Positions 1-9,538 are shown, numbered from the stretch's first letter. The stretch is 64,000 nucleotides of DNA from Pseudomonas gozinkensis (GCF_014863585.1 NZ_CP062253.1:763501-827500); one strand, 5' to 3'. The notes: generated by a model from the letters alone, not told the origin. A program made the numbers and translations.

Positions 1-31
1 CGGTTTCAAGGCGAAGAAGTCCGGCGGCTAG
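1..31 (+). CDS. C-terminal end of a Sui1/YciH-type translation initiation factor (partial)
   Basis: Only the last nine codons and a TAG stop lie in the window, reading GFKAKKSGG in the frame that begins at base 2. A Lys-rich tail of this form, directly upstream of speA, fits the SUI1 (eIF1-like) protein that precedes speA in Pseudomonas. The identification rests on this short tail and on synteny, so it is tentative. The 218 bases to speA hold the speA promoter region and a small GCCTGA/TCAGGC hairpin; I see no clear terminator. Confidence 0.6.
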   Translation, partial: GFKAKKSGG

Positions 32-249
32 CAGCCTCTGTGAAACCCACCGGCGGCTTGATTCAGCTCCAGAGTCCCTGGGTCTGACGTCGTTTCCATG
101 GTTTTCACAGAGCCTGTTCATGACCGGTTTCTAAACTCAACGCTGTCAGCGCGGTCTACCGCCCCGCTGACGAACCGTCATTTTCATTCTTTAGACTGCG
201 CCGGCCTGAGATCAGGCGACGCACTATGACTTCTTTATAGGGGACTTCG

Positions 250-2163
250 ATGTCCGTACGACGCACACGCAAAGACGATGGCAGCCAATGGACAGTTGCG
301 GACAGCCGCAGTGTTTACGGGATTCGCCATTGGGGGGCCGGGTATTTCGCGATCAATGACGCCGGTCGCGTCGAAGTTCGTCCGAACGGCCCGAGCAGTT
401 CGCCTATCGATCTGTTCGAACAAGTCGACCAGTTGCGCAAGAGTGGCTTGTCCCTGCCGCTGCTGGTGCGTTTCCCCGATATCCTGCAAGACCGCGTCCG
501 TCAGCTGACCGGCGCATTCGATGCCAACATCGAGCGTCTGGAATACCAGAGCAAATACACCGCGCTGTACCCGATCAAGGTCAACCAGCAGGAAGCGGTG
601 ATCGAAAACATCATCGCCACCCAGAACGTTTCCATCGGTCTGGAAGCCGGCTCCAAGCCTGAGCTGCTGGCCGTGCTGGCGCTGGCGCCGAAGGGCGGCA
701 CCATCGTCTGCAACGGCTACAAGGACCGCGAGTTCATCCGACTGGCGCTGATGGGCCAGAAGCTCGGCCACAACGTGTTCATCGTGATCGAGAAAGAATC
801 CGAAGTCGGTCTGGTGATCGAAGAAGCCGCCTCGCTGAAGGTCAAGCCGCAGGTCGGCCTGCGCGTGCGTCTGTCGTCGCTGGCGTCGTCGAAGTGGGCA
901 GACACCGGTGGCGAGAAATCCAAGTTCGGCCTTTCGGCGGCGCAACTGCTGTCGGTGGTCGAGCGCTTCCGCGCGGCCGGCCTGGATCAGGGCATTCGTC
1001 TGCTGCACTTCCATATGGGTTCGCAGATCGCCAACCTCGCTGACTATCAGCACGGCTTCAAGGAAGCGATCCGTTACTACGGCGAGCTGCGCAATCTGGG
1101 TCTGCCGGTCGATCACATCGACGTCGGTGGCGGTCTGGGCGTCGACTACGACGGTACCCACTCGCGCAACGCCAGCTCGATCAACTACGACATGGATGAT
1201 TACGCCGGTGTCGTGGTCGGCATGCTCAAGGAGTTCTGCGATGCGCAGGCCCTGCCGCATCCGCACATCTTCTCCGAAAGCGGCCGTTCGCTGACCGCCC
1301 ACCACGCCATGCTGGTGGTGCAGGTGACCGACGTCGAAAAGCACAACGACGACGTGCCGCAGATCGAGAACAAGGAAGCGCTGCCGGAAACCGTGCAGTG
1401 GCTGGTTGACCTGCTCGGCCCGACCGACATCGAAATGGTCACCGAAACCTACTGGCGCGCCACCCACTACATGAGCGACGTGGCCGCCCAGTACGCCGAC
1501 GGCAAACTGACCCTGGCCGAAAAAGCCCTGGCCGAGCAGTGCTACTTCGCGGTGTGCCGTCGCCTGCACAACTCGCTGAAGGCGCGTCAGCGTTCGCACC
1601 GTCAGGTACTGGACGAACTCAACGACAAGCTGGCCGACAAGTACATCTGCAACTTCTCGGTGTTCCAGAGCCTGCCGGACACCTGGGCGATCGATCAGGT
1701 CCTGCCGATCATCCCGCTGCACCGTCTCGACGAAGAGCCGCTGCGTCGTGCCGTTCTGCAAGACCTGACCTGCGACTCCGACGGCAAGATCAACCAGTAC
1801 GTCGACGAGCAGAGCATCGAAACCAGCCTGCCAGTACACGCGCTGAACGAAGGCGAAGACTATCTGCTGGGCGTGTTCCTGGTCGGCGCCTATCAGGAAA
1901 TCCTCGGCGACATGCACAACCTGTTCGGTGACACCGACTCGGTGAACATCTACCAGAACGCCGACGGCAGCGTGTACCACGCCGGCATTGAAACCCACGA
2001 CACCATCGAAGACATGCTGCGTTACGTGCACTTGTCGCCGGAAGAGCTGATGACTCACTACCGCGACAAATGCGCCAGTGCCCGCATCAGCGCCAGCGAG
2101 CGCACCCAGTTCCTCGATGCCTTGCGCCTGGGCCTGACCCGATCCTCCTACCTGTCTTCCTGA
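250..2163 (+). CDS. speA: Biosynthetic arginine decarboxylase SpeA
   Basis: This 637-residue protein is a PLP-dependent fold-III decarboxylase that converts arginine to agmatine, the first step of the agmatine route to putrescine and spermidine. The PLP-binding lysine lies in YPIKVNQ (Lys110), the glycine-rich phosphate-binding stretch is around '[14 protein letters not shown]', and a SESGRS motif follows. Its length matches SpeA enzymes (about 630-660 residues), not ornithine or lysine decarboxylases. The start follows an AGGGGA ribosome site by seven bases. It stands alone downstream of the Sui1-type gene. The reverse strand is also widely open because of GC-rich codon usage, but that is a shadow. 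Confidence 0.96.
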   Translation: MSVRRTRKDDGSQWTVADSRSVYGIRHWGAGYFAINDAGRVEVRPNGPSSSPIDLFEQVDQLRKSGLSLPLLVRFPDILQDRVRQLTGAFDANIERLEYQSKYTALYPIKVNQQEAVIENIIATQNVSIGLEAGSKPELLAVLALAPKGGTIVCNGYKDREFIRLALMGQKLGHNVFIVIEKESEVGLVIEEAASLKVKPQVGLRVRLSSLASSKWADTGGEKSKFGLSAAQLLSVVERFRAAGLDQGIRLLHFHMGSQIANLADYQHGFKEAIRYYGELRNLGLPVDHIDVGGGLGVDYDGTHSRNASSINYDMDDYAGVVVGMLKEFCDAQALPHPHIFSESGRSLTAHHAMLVVQVTDVEKHNDDVPQIENKEALPETVQWLVDLLGPTDIEMVTETYWRATHYMSDVAAQYADGKLTLAEKALAEQCYFAVCRRLHNSLKARQRSHRQVLDELNDKLADKYICNFSVFQSLPDTWAIDQVLPIIPLHRLDEEPLRRAVLQDLTCDSDGKINQYVDEQSIETSLPVHALNEGEDYLLGVFLVGAYQEILGDMHNLFGDTDSVNIYQNADGSVYHAGIETHDTIEDMLRYVHLSPEELMTHYRDKCASARISASERTQFLDALRLGLTRSSYLSS

Positions 2164-2396
2164 AGCCCAGGTTCCGATTCCATCAGGTTGTCTGAAATTG
2201 TTCCGTGCACAGCGGACATTTCAGATGATCTGGTGAGACTCTTCTTTCTATATTCGCGAAATGACCTTCATCCAGGCGAGCAAAGTGATGTCGTCTGCTT
2301 TTCGCGTAGGTCATTTCCGAATTTGTACTTCGGCTCTCTACTCGGCCATGCCTCTCGGCGAGAATCCCCGGCCGCCCCTCCTGTAGAGAATCGCCC

Positions 2397-3746
2397 ATGT
2401 TCGATCCAGCCTGCGAGCCGTCGTTTCGTCTCGATGTAGCGGGTCTGTCCGCCCCGCTTGAAGTCCTGGCATTCACGGGTAGCGAGGCCATCAGTGAGCC
2501 TTTTGCCTTCGAGATCGACTTGCTGGTCGATGATCCGCATCTGGATCTTGCGGGTCTTATGTATCGCTCGGCCCGCTTGTGTTTCGGGCCTTCGGGCAAC
2601 GGTGTGCACGGGCAACTGCACAGCCTTGCCCAGCTTGAACAGGGGCACGGCGCCCGGTTGTGCCGGGCGCGGCTGGGGCCTCGGTTGAGCTGCCTGGGCC
2701 TGCGTTACAACCAGCGCATCTTCAGCGACCGCACAGCGCCGCAGATTCTTGATCAGGTGCTCAGGGAGCACGGAATCAATGGCCCCCGGCGCCGATTCGA
2801 TCTGCAAGGTGTGTATCCGCCCCGCACCTTTTGCACCCAGTACGGCGAGTCGGATCTGCAGCTCGTACAGCGGTTGTGCGGGCAGGCGCGGATTCACTAT
2901 CACTTCGAGCATGGTGTCAGGGGACATTGCCTGGTGTTCTGTGATGATCCGGCCAGGCTGCCGCGAGCGGGCGACTGGCGTTTCGATCGCGAGGGTAGCG
3001 GCCCGTCGCCGACAGTGCGCCGCTGGCAAACGAGCGAACATGACCACGCGCGCGGTGAAGGCTCGCAGCGCATCCGCACGGCACAGTGTTACTCCGATCA
3101 GGCAAACCTGCGCAGCGGTCAGTGGCTGGGGTTCTCGGGTCACCCCATTGCAGACGCCAACACTCGCTGGTTGTTGACCCGGATCGAGCACCGTGCGGAT
3201 CCGTTGCTTGATCCGGCCTACAGCAATCGGATATTTGCCGCCGATCATCCTCCCGCCCCCCCGGCGTCCGCGCAATGCATGGGGAGTCGAATGCGCAGCC
3301 CGCAACGTGCCTGGGTCGTATCGGTCGAGGAACCGCAACCGGATCCCGTGCGCTCGGTTGCCGTGCAGTTTGACTGGCTCTATCAAGGAGAGGGCGCGAG
3401 TCCCAGCCACTGCTGGCTGCCGCTTGCCCCGGCGCTGGTTGATGCGCCGTCGACGCTTTTGCAGGAAGGTCTTGAGGTGGTGGTGAGCTTTCTGGAAGGC
3501 GATCCCGAGCAACCTGTGATCAGTGGCATCTTGCAGGTGCAGACAGTCGAGAAACGCATTGAGGATGAAGAACGATTGCCGCTGCCCGACCAGTTGGCAA
3601 GCGAAGGTCTGTCGCACTGGCTGAAAGCGGCCGAACCACTATTGCTGCTATGCCTGATCCCCGGGGGTGGCAGCTATCAACATTGCGCCGCATCAATATG
3701 CAGTTGCCGAGTAGTCGCCGGGCTCAAAACGAGCGACGGAAGATGA
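2397..3746 (+). CDS. Short VgrG-like type VI secretion spike protein
   Basis: This 449-residue protein has the VgrG layout: a gp27-like N-terminal half (about residues 1-290, including 'YNQRIFSDRTAPQILDQVL' and 'CTQYGESDLQLVQRLC') and a gp5-like OB fold (about 300-395, ending 'EQPVISGIL'). It would form the trimeric spike tip of a type VI secretion tube. It is shorter than the usual 600-700 residues, with no long beta-helix needle and no effector extension; the C-terminus 'LLCLIPGGGS' is followed by a Cys-rich tail. No other T6SS structural genes are nearby, so it is an orphan spike. Its TGA overlaps the ATG of the DUF4123 gene. The 233 bases upstream are relatively AT-rich and hold a 9-bp inverted repeat (GAAATGACC 2258-2266, GGTCATTTC 2309-2317). 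Confidence 0.85.
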   Translation: MFDPACEPSFRLDVAGLSAPLEVLAFTGSEAISEPFAFEIDLLVDDPHLDLAGLMYRSARLCFGPSGNGVHGQLHSLAQLEQGHGARLCRARLGPRLSCLGLRYNQRIFSDRTAPQILDQVLREHGINGPRRRFDLQGVYPPRTFCTQYGESDLQLVQRLCGQARIHYHFEHGVRGHCLVFCDDPARLPRAGDWRFDREGSGPSPTVRRWQTSEHDHARGEGSQRIRTAQCYSDQANLRSGQWLGFSGHPIADANTRWLLTRIEHRADPLLDPAYSNRIFAADHPPAPPASAQCMGSRMRSPQRAWVVSVEEPQPDPVRSVAVQFDWLYQGEGASPSHCWLPLAPALVDAPSTLLQEGLEVVVSFLEGDPEQPVISGILQVQTVEKRIEDEERLPLPDQLASEGLSHWLKAAEPLLLLCLIPGGGSYQHCAASICSCRVVAGLKTSDGR

Positions 3747-4537
3747 GCGGCGCGGCACCGGGACAGCGTGCGCAGTGGTTGTTGCTGGACATCGCACAGG
3801 CACCGCAGGCGGTGACTATCCTGCGGCAGGCATTTTCGGGTGTGCTCAGCCTGAAACTGTTCGACGGTACGGAGTTTCAGCCCGTGTGCGATCAGGGGCC
3901 GTTGTTGATCGACCTGCGCGAATGCCCGGCGCTATCGGCGTTGTGTCACACCGATCCACAGACCTGGTGCGGGCTGCTGTTGGGCAGCGATGCCACGAGC
4001 GAATCGCTGCGTGAGCATTTGCAACGGATGCTGACGGTTTCTGTCGGCCTGAATCATCGTGCGCTGCTCAATTATTACGACCGCCAGACTGCCAGCTATT
4101 TTTTCGACGCCTGCGATGCCCGCCAGCTGAGCTGCTGGCTCGGCCCGATCAGTTGGCTGCGCTGGTTCGGCGGTACCTGGGCCGACCGCGCGAGCGGCAG
4201 CCTGGGATGGCAGCAACTGCGCAATCCGGGACTGGACGTCGAACCGCTGAAGATTGAACAGGGGTTGACCCGTCATCAACGCGAGCACCTGCATCGCTGC
4301 CTGCTGGAACAACATGTCTGGCGCTGGAGCCAATCGACGGGAACCGATTACCGCATATTGTCCTCCTACCTTGAACAGGGCTTGACGCTGGGTTTCAGCG
4401 AGCGTGCCGTGCTGGACGACTGGTTGTGGCTACGCTTGCAGCATCCACGCGCAGAAGTGGCGCAACTGCCACAAGAATTGACCCAGCATGAGCGGCTCGA
4501 ACATCTGCGTCGCCGCTGGCGGAACAACCAACCCTGA
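3743..4537 (+). CDS. DUF4123 protein, likely VgrG adaptor/chaperone
   Basis: The start at 3743 gives 264 residues and shares ATGA with the vgrG stop, so the two are translationally coupled; an in-frame ATG further upstream at 3650 lies inside vgrG and is unlikely. The protein has the DUF4123 look: an N-terminal half with 'QWLLLDIAQAP' and 'PLLIDLRECP', then a Trp-rich segment 'DARQLSCWLGPISWLRWFG'. Family members (Tap/TEC) load effectors onto the VgrG tip. It is cytosolic, with no signal peptide. An effector gene would be expected next; what follows is a lipoprotein esterase, which is an unusual cargo. Confidence 0.83.
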   Translation: MSGAAPGQRAQWLLLDIAQAPQAVTILRQAFSGVLSLKLFDGTEFQPVCDQGPLLIDLRECPALSALCHTDPQTWCGLLLGSDATSESLREHLQRMLTVSVGLNHRALLNYYDRQTASYFFDACDARQLSCWLGPISWLRWFGGTWADRASGSLGWQQLRNPGLDVEPLKIEQGLTRHQREHLHRCLLEQHVWRWSQSTGTDYRILSSYLEQGLTLGFSERAVLDDWLWLRLQHPRAEVAQLPQELTQHERLEHLRRRWRNNQP

Positions 4538-4554
4538 TACGAGGTTTCGCGCGC

Positions 4555-5430
4555 ATGGCCCATTTTTTACGGCGCTGGTTCGGCGCGATCCCCGCGGGTT
4601 TTCTGCTGTTGATTCTCAGTGGTTGTTCGCCGCTGAAAATGCTCAACGCTCTGACGCCGGAAGATTCCTTCGTCAAAACCGCGGGCATTGCCTATGGCGG
4701 CGACCCGCGTCAGCAGCTCGATGTCTACATGCCGCGCCACCTGCTCAAGGACGCCCCTGTGGTGGTGTTTTTCTATGGCGGCAGCTGGAACAGCGGCGCC
4801 CGCGATGATTACGGATTCGTCGGTGAGGCATTGGCATCACGCGGCATCGTGACGGTGGTGGCGGACTATCGGTTGTACCCTCAGGTTCGTTATCCACAAT
4901 TTCTTGAGGACGGAGCCCTGGCGGTCGCGTGGACCAAGGCCCATATCCATGATTTTTCCGGTGACCCCCGGCGGCTGTACCTGATGGGACACAGTTCCGG
5001 GGCCTACAACGCGTCGATGCTGGCGCTGGACCCGCACCTGCTGGATGCGGTCGGGATGTCCCCGGCGGATCTCAGTGGCTGGATCGGACTGGCCGGCCCT
5101 TACGATTTTCTGCCGATCAAGAACCCTCAAGTGCGTCCGGTGTTTTTCTGGCCGGACTCACCGCCACAATCGCAGCCGATCCGGCATGTCAGCCCCGGCG
5201 CGCCCCCGGCACTGCTGATAGCGGCGAGTCGGGACAATCTGGTCGATCCGACCCGCAACACTGGCGGGCTGGCGCGCACACTGCGCGAGGCCGGCGTTCC
5301 GGTACAGGATCTTTATTATGCCCGGCCCAACCACGCGACACTGATTGCGACGCTGTCGAGGCCTTTGCGCTGGCTGGCGCCGGTTCTGGAACAGGTTGTC
5401 GGTTTTATCCGGCACACCCCGTCTCAGTGA
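4555..5430 (+). CDS. Alpha/beta-hydrolase lipoprotein (esterase/lipase)
   Basis: This 291-residue protein begins with a signal sequence and lipobox (LSGC, Cys24), so it should be lipid-anchored on the periplasmic side of a membrane. It is an alpha/beta hydrolase of the BD-FAE/carboxylesterase type: an oxyanion-hole segment FFYGGSW (74-78, with Tyr where many members have His), the nucleophile elbow GHSSG (Ser147), a late 'SRDNLVDP' that supplies the acid, and 'RPNHATLI' that supplies the histidine. The substrate is unknown. It starts 17 bases after the DUF4123 gene, which suggests co-transcription with the type VI pair, but a Sec/Lol signal argues against delivery on VgrG. The gene converges on the MATE gene with a seven-base overlap. 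Confidence 0.85.
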   Translation: MAHFLRRWFGAIPAGFLLLILSGCSPLKMLNALTPEDSFVKTAGIAYGGDPRQQLDVYMPRHLLKDAPVVVFFYGGSWNSGARDDYGFVGEALASRGIVTVVADYRLYPQVRYPQFLEDGALAVAWTKAHIHDFSGDPRRLYLMGHSSGAYNASMLALDPHLLDAVGMSPADLSGWIGLAGPYDFLPIKNPQVRPVFFWPDSPPQSQPIRHVSPGAPPALLIAASRDNLVDPTRNTGGLARTLREAGVPVQDLYYARPNHATLIATLSRPLRWLAPVLEQVVGFIRHTPSQ

Positions 5431-6773
5431 GCGGCACCGTTGAACCAGCCATCGGTGCGCCGCAGCCACCACGCCAGTCCCCCGAGCGTCAGGCTGCGCA
5501 GCACCATGAACAACAGGAATGAAATCCACAGGCCGTGATTGCCCAGACCTTGCAGCGCCCAGGCAACAGGCAGCAGCAGGATCACGGTCGCCAGCATGCC
5601 GTTGCGCATTTCCCGGGCGCGGGTGGCACCGATGAACAGGCCGTCGAGCAAGTAGCTCCAGACCGCGATCAACGGCAGGACGGCCAGGTAGGGCAGGTAG
5701 ATGAACGCGGTCTCGCGCACGCTCTGGATGTCGGTCTGCATTTCGATGAACAAATGGCCGGCCAACAGAAACAGCGCGGCAAAGCCCAGGCTGGCCAGCA
5801 ACGACCAGCCGCCAGCGACTATCAGCGAGCGGCGCAGGGCCAGACGATCACGGGCGCCGATGGCGTGGCCGCACAGCGCTTCGACGGCGTGGGCCAGACC
5901 GTCCAGCGCGTGGGCGGTCAGCAGCAGGCCGTTGAGCAGCAGCGCGTTGGCCGCGACCGTGGCGTCGCCCAATCGTGCGCCTTGTACGGTGATCAGGAAA
6001 AACACCGATTGCAGGGCCAGGCTGCGAATGAAAATGTCACGGTTGACCGCCAGCAGCGGACGCCAGCTCTGCCAGAGTTTCAGGGCGGCCCAGGCAATGT
6101 GTCCGGGCCAGGTGCGCAATGCCTTGCGAGTCATCCACAGGCCGAGCAGGGCGCCGCTCCATTCGGCGATCACCGATGCGCGGGCCGAACCGACCACGCC
6201 CCAGTCCAGGCCGATCACGAACCACAGGTTGAGCACGATGTTGATCAGGTTGGTACTCAGCAGAATGGCCAGCGGCGCCCGGGCGTTCTGCGTGCCGAGG
6301 AACCAGCCGACCAGCGCATAACTGGCCAGCGCCGCCGGCAGCCCGAACAGCCGGGTGTGGAAGAAGTCGCGGGTCAGTTGATCCAGTTCCGCCGACGGTT
6401 GCATGAAGTGCAGCGCAACGCCGCTCAGCGGTACGCCCAGGGTTCCCAGCAGCAGCGCCAGCCCCATCGCCAGCAACAGGCCCTGAAGCAGAATCTGGCG
6501 CAAGGCCGCACCGTCGCTGCGTCCGGCGGCCTGCGCGGCGAAGCCGGTGGTGCCCATGCGCAGAAACCCCATGGCCCAGGCCAGAAAGGTGTACAGGCTG
6601 GCGCCTACCGCCACCGCGCCCAGTTGATGGGCGTGGGGCAGGTGACCGATGACGGTGCTGTCGACCAGCGCCACCAGCGGCACGGAAATGTTGGAGAGGA
6701 TCATGGGGGCGGCGAGGGCCCAGACCCGGCGATGGGTCGGGCGGTCGCGCCAGTCGGCGATCAGGTTGGACAT
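5424..6773 (-). CDS. MATE family efflux transporter (DinF-like)
   Basis: A 449-residue inner-membrane protein with about twelve hydrophobic segments in two MATE halves. The opening 'RVWALAAPMILSNISVPLVALVDSTVIG' is typical of the DinF branch of the MATE family, which exports drugs or organic cations in exchange for H+ or Na+. AAGGAG lies five bases upstream of the ATG. It runs opposite to the lipoprotein esterase and overlaps its stop. The specific substrate cannot be read from the sequence. Confidence 0.92.
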   Translation of the reverse strand: MSNLIADWRDRPTHRRVWALAAPMILSNISVPLVALVDSTVIGHLPHAHQLGAVAVGASLYTFLAWAMGFLRMGTTGFAAQAAGRSDGAALRQILLQGLLLAMGLALLLGTLGVPLSGVALHFMQPSAELDQLTRDFFHTRLFGLPAALASYALVGWFLGTQNARAPLAILLSTNLINIVLNLWFVIGLDWGVVGSARASVIAEWSGALLGLWMTRKALRTWPGHIAWAALKLWQSWRPLLAVNRDIFIRSLALQSVFFLITVQGARLGDATVAANALLLNGLLLTAHALDGLAHAVEALCGHAIGARDRLALRRSLIVAGGWSLLASLGFAALFLLAGHLFIEMQTDIQSVRETAFIYLPYLAVLPLIAVWSYLLDGLFIGATRAREMRNGMLATVILLLPVAWALQGLGNHGLWISFLLFMVLRSLTLGGLAWWLRRTDGWFNGAAH

Positions 6774-6810
6774 GCGGGCTCCTTGGGGAGCGGCATTGTA
6801 GCGGGAGGTG

Positions 6811-7104
6811 TCAGTGAATGATCCAGCTCAGCAGCCACAATCCCAGCAGCAACCAGATGATCCCGGCAATGATCGAGGCATTCATGAACGCGCGTATCGC
6901 CGACCACAGCAGCATCAGGCCGACGATCAGCGCGATGATGCTGATGATCGAGGTGTCCATGCCCAGCGCCTTCGACAGCCCGTCGACAAAGTTGCCGCCG
7001 GCGTTGCCCAGCAGATTGAACAGGCCGCTGAGGCCATCGACGATGAAGCGGATGATCGAGCCGAGCGCCTGGCCCAGCCATTCGAAAAAGCTTTCTACCT
7101 GCAT
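6811..7104 (-). CDS. Small conserved membrane protein of unknown function
   Basis: A 97-residue protein starting MQVESFFEW. The start at 7104 is preceded by AGGA and preferred over an upstream in-frame codon at 7167. It has an amphipathic N-terminus, a Gly-rich middle ('FNLLGNAGGNFVDGLSKALG') and two strong hydrophobic segments ('IISIIALIVGLMLLW', 'IIAGIIWLLLGLWLLSWII'), so it should be an inner-membrane protein. No catalytic motif is visible. It lies upstream of the MATE gene on the same strand with a 37-base gap and may share its transcript. Confidence 0.75.
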   Translation of the reverse strand: MQVESFFEWLGQALGSIIRFIVDGLSGLFNLLGNAGGNFVDGLSKALGMDTSIISIIALIVGLMLLWSAIRAFMNASIIAGIIWLLLGLWLLSWIIH

Positions 7105-7247
7105 GTCTGTTTCCTGATGAAAGAGCTGAGCCTTGGGCCGCAGCGGGTGCGGTCGAGTTCCCTGCAAGCATAGAGGGTTTTAACGGGCGACTGGCCCTTG
7201 CCTTCGCGCAGCTTCCCCCCGAAGCTATACGCCTTCAGGAGAGCCCG

Positions 7248-7550
7248 ATGAACCTTGTTGAACTGACCGAACGCCTGCACGCCATTCGCGACCGCAATGA
7301 CTGGCGGCAATTTCACAGCCCGAAAAACCTGGCCATGGCGGCCAGCGTGGAAATGTCCGAACTGGTGGAAATCTTCCAGTGGCTGACCGAAGACCAGTCC
7401 CGCCAATTGCCGGCGGACAAACTCGCCCACGCCGGGCAGGAAGTCGGCGACATCGTTCTCTATCTGTTGCTGCTGTGCAGCGAACTGGGGCTGGACATGA
7501 ATGAAGTGGTGCGCAGCAAGCTCGCCGACAGCGAACGGCGGTTCAGCTGA
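7248..7550 (+). CDS. MazG-like nucleotide pyrophosphohydrolase
   Basis: A 100-residue all-alpha NTP pyrophosphohydrolase of the MazG/dCTPase type. The metal-binding ExxE...ExxD pattern is present in 'SVEMSELVEIFQW' and 'QEVGDIVLYLLLL'. Such enzymes hydrolyse non-canonical or excess (d)NTPs to the monophosphate and pyrophosphate, which cleans the nucleotide pool. AGGAG lies close upstream of the ATG. The stop overlaps the start of cmoM (TGATG), so the two form a coupled operon. Confidence 0.9.
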   Translation: MNLVELTERLHAIRDRNDWRQFHSPKNLAMAASVEMSELVEIFQWLTEDQSRQLPADKLAHAGQEVGDIVLYLLLLCSELGLDMNEVVRSKLADSERRFS

Positions 7551-8299
7551 TGAGCGACCGTCATTTCGATCAGCTGGCGACCCGTTTCGCCGAAAAAATC
7601 TATGGTGGCGCCAAAGGCGCGATCCGCCTCGCGGTGCTGCAGGCCGACCTTGCCGAAGCCCTGCCGGATCGTCCTTTGCGGGTGCTGGACATCGGTGGCG
7701 GCCTGGGCCACATGTCGTTGTGGCTGGCCGAGCGCGGGCACCAGGTGACTTTCACCGAGCCGGCCGAACCGATGCTCGAAGGCGCACGCCAGCGCTTTGC
7801 CGAAGCCGGGCAAACCGCGACGTTCATTCAGGCGCCCTGGCAGGAACTGCTCGGTCAGCTCACCGAACCCTACGACCTGGTGCTGTGCCATGCGGTGCTT
7901 GAATGGCTGGCCGAGCCCCACGCGATCCTGCCGGTGCTGCATCAGTTGACCAAGCCCGGCGGCTGGCTGTCGCTGGCGTTCTACAACCGCGATGCGCTGA
8001 TTTACCGGAACCTGCTCAAAGGCCATTTCAAGAAAATGCGCAAGAACGACATGGCCGGTGAAAAACAGAGCCTGACCCCGCAACAGCCGCTCGACCCTCG
8101 CGAGCTGGCGACGCAACTCGCCGGGTTGTGGCAGGTCGAAACTCAGAGCGGGGTGCGGGTTTTCCACGATTACATGCCAGTGGAATTCCAGGCCCGCGCC
8201 GAGTTGATTGATTTGCTCGAGATGGAACTCGCCCACCGTCGTCACCCAAGCTTCGCCGGGCTTGGGCGCTACTTGCACTGGATCTGCCGGCCGATCTGA
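7550..8299 (+). CDS. cmoM: tRNA 5-carboxymethoxyuridine methyltransferase CmoM (SmtA)
   Basis: A 249-residue class I SAM-dependent methyltransferase. The SAM loop is 'VLDIGGGLG' (about 44-52). The segments 'HAVLEWLAEP', 'GGWLSLAFYN' and 'SGVRVFHDYMP' match E. coli CmoM, which methylates cmo5U34 to mcmo5U34 in tRNAs that read four-fold degenerate codons. It overlaps the pyrophosphohydrolase gene by one base. Family assignment is strong; the exact tRNA substrates are inferred. Confidence 0.9.
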   Translation: MSDRHFDQLATRFAEKIYGGAKGAIRLAVLQADLAEALPDRPLRVLDIGGGLGHMSLWLAERGHQVTFTEPAEPMLEGARQRFAEAGQTATFIQAPWQELLGQLTEPYDLVLCHAVLEWLAEPHAILPVLHQLTKPGGWLSLAFYNRDALIYRNLLKGHFKKMRKNDMAGEKQSLTPQQPLDPRELATQLAGLWQVETQSGVRVFHDYMPVEFQARAELIDLLEMELAHRRHPSFAGLGRYLHWICRPI

Positions 8300-8311
8300 T
8301 CGGAGCGAGAA

Positions 8312-8926
8312 ATGAAAGGTCATTCAGGGTTACTGCTGATCTGTCTGGGATTGGCCGCGTGCCAGGGCAGCAACCCTTACGTGGCGCAGTCGCGGCCATT
8401 GCCGCCGGCGCCGCCGCAAGCGGCGACCACCTTCGACCGCAGCGCTTATCCCGCGCCGCCACGGGATTACGGGCGCTACCGCAGCTGGGCGTGGCTCAAC
8501 GGTCAATTGCCGCCGGGCACGGCGTGGGCGGATTCGGCGCAAATGGCCGAAGCCGTCAGCAGTGCGCTGGATCAGCGCGGCTTGCGCCCGCTGCATGACA
8601 ATCGTCCGGCCGATCTGCTGGTCAGTGCCCACCTGAGTCTGGAAACCCGCCTGCGCCAGGTGCAGGACGATTACGGTTACTACGGCGGCGGCTACGGTGG
8701 TTATGACCGTTATGGCCGCGGTTACGGGATGTACAACACGGTGCCGATCGTTCGGACCTATCAGGAACAGGTCGTGGTGGTGCGGGTCGATCTGTTCGAC
8801 GCCGGCAGCGGTCAGCCGGTCTGGAGCGCCAGCGCTGAAACCGGCACCCAGGGCAATCAGAGTGATCGCACCGATGCGATCCGGGAGGCTGTCGAAAAGG
8901 CCATGTCGGCGTATCCTCCCGGTTAG
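8312..8926 (+). CDS. DUF4136 lipoprotein, copy 1
   Basis: A 204-residue protein with a signal sequence and lipobox LAAC (Cys17), so probably an outer-membrane or periplasmic lipoprotein. The DUF4136 body includes 'YRSWAWLNG', 'ALDQRGLRP', '[12 protein letters not shown]', '[20 protein letters not shown]' and a C-terminal '[14 protein letters not shown]'. A Tyr/Gly-rich loop (about 121-143, '[17 protein letters not shown]') interrupts the domain. GGAG lies seven bases upstream of the ATG. A paralogue follows directly. The function of DUF4136 proteins is unknown. Confidence 0.88.
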   Translation: MKGHSGLLLICLGLAACQGSNPYVAQSRPLPPAPPQAATTFDRSAYPAPPRDYGRYRSWAWLNGQLPPGTAWADSAQMAEAVSSALDQRGLRPLHDNRPADLLVSAHLSLETRLRQVQDDYGYYGGGYGGYDRYGRGYGMYNTVPIVRTYQEQVVVVRVDLFDAGSGQPVWSASAETGTQGNQSDRTDAIREAVEKAMSAYPPG

Positions 8927-8980
8927 CTTCCTGCCAAAGAGAAGCTCCCTCAGGTTCATGTCTTCCACCGGAGAAAAACC

Positions 8981-9538
8981 ATGTTCCGCCGTCTCGCTTT
9001 ACTGGCCGTGGCCGCCCTGCTCAGTGCCTGCGCCGCCAACCAGGTCAATCATGACTTCGACGCCAGCCGCGACTTTGCCGCCTACCGCAGCTGGAGCTGG
9101 AAAGACCCCGCCCTGCAATACCGCCCCGATGATCCACGGATCAAGAGCGATCTGACCGAACAACGCATCCGTCAGGCCGTCGCCGACCAACTGGATCAGC
9201 GTGGCCTGCGCCCGGCCGCCTCGGGTGCCCGAGGCGATCTGAATGTGCAGACCTACCTGATCGTCGAGGACCGTCAGCAACAGGTGACCACCAACTACGG
9301 CGGCGGTTGGGGTGGTCCGTGGAATGGGTACTGGGGCGCACCGATGTACAACGAAACCCGCAACATCACCTACAAGGTGGCGACCATTCAGGTTGATCTG
9401 CTCGACGGCAAGGACGGCAAACTGGTGTGGCGCGGCAGCGACGAGCAAATGCTCAGCCGCACGCCGAACCCGGCGGATCGCAGCAATGCCATCCGCGAGA
9501 CCGTGGCGCGGATCCTGTCCAACTATCCACCGCGCTGA
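8981..9538 (+). CDS. DUF4136 lipoprotein, copy 2
   Basis: A 185-residue paralogue of the preceding gene, with lipobox LSAC and the same block order: 'YRSWSWKDP', '[10 protein letters not shown]', 'GDLNVQTYLIVEDR', a Gly/Trp-rich loop 'NYGGGWGGPWNGYWG', then 'IQVDLLDGKDGKLVWRG' and 'IRETVARILSNYPPR'. The pair looks like a tandem duplication that has diverged. GGAG lies upstream of the ATG, and a strong intrinsic terminator follows the stop, so this gene ends the unit that starts with the pyrophosphohydrolase or with copy 1. Confidence 0.88.
   Translation: MFRRLALLAVAALLSACAANQVNHDFDASRDFAAYRSWSWKDPALQYRPDDPRIKSDLTEQRIRQAVADQLDQRGLRPAASGARGDLNVQTYLIVEDRQQQVTTNYGGGWGGPWNGYWGAPMYNETRNITYKVATIQVDLLDGKDGKLVWRGSDEQMLSRTPNPADRSNAIRETVARILSNYPPR

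Noticed and set aside
235..2058. 607-codon open frame antisense to speA
   Set aside because: It has no ribosome site, its composition (His, Val, Gln, Asp-rich) is the mirror of GC3-rich speA codons, and speA is a certain gene.
3650..3742. Longer start of the DUF4123 gene, or a frameshift in vgrG
   Set aside because: The 31 extra residues lie inside vgrG and lack a ribosome site. The vgrG frame runs intact to its own end and meets the next ATG as ATGA.
5535..6821. 428-codon open frame antisense to the MATE gene
   Set aside because: Its Gln/Arg/Gly-rich composition is a shadow of codon bias, and the MATE protein on the other strand is clear.
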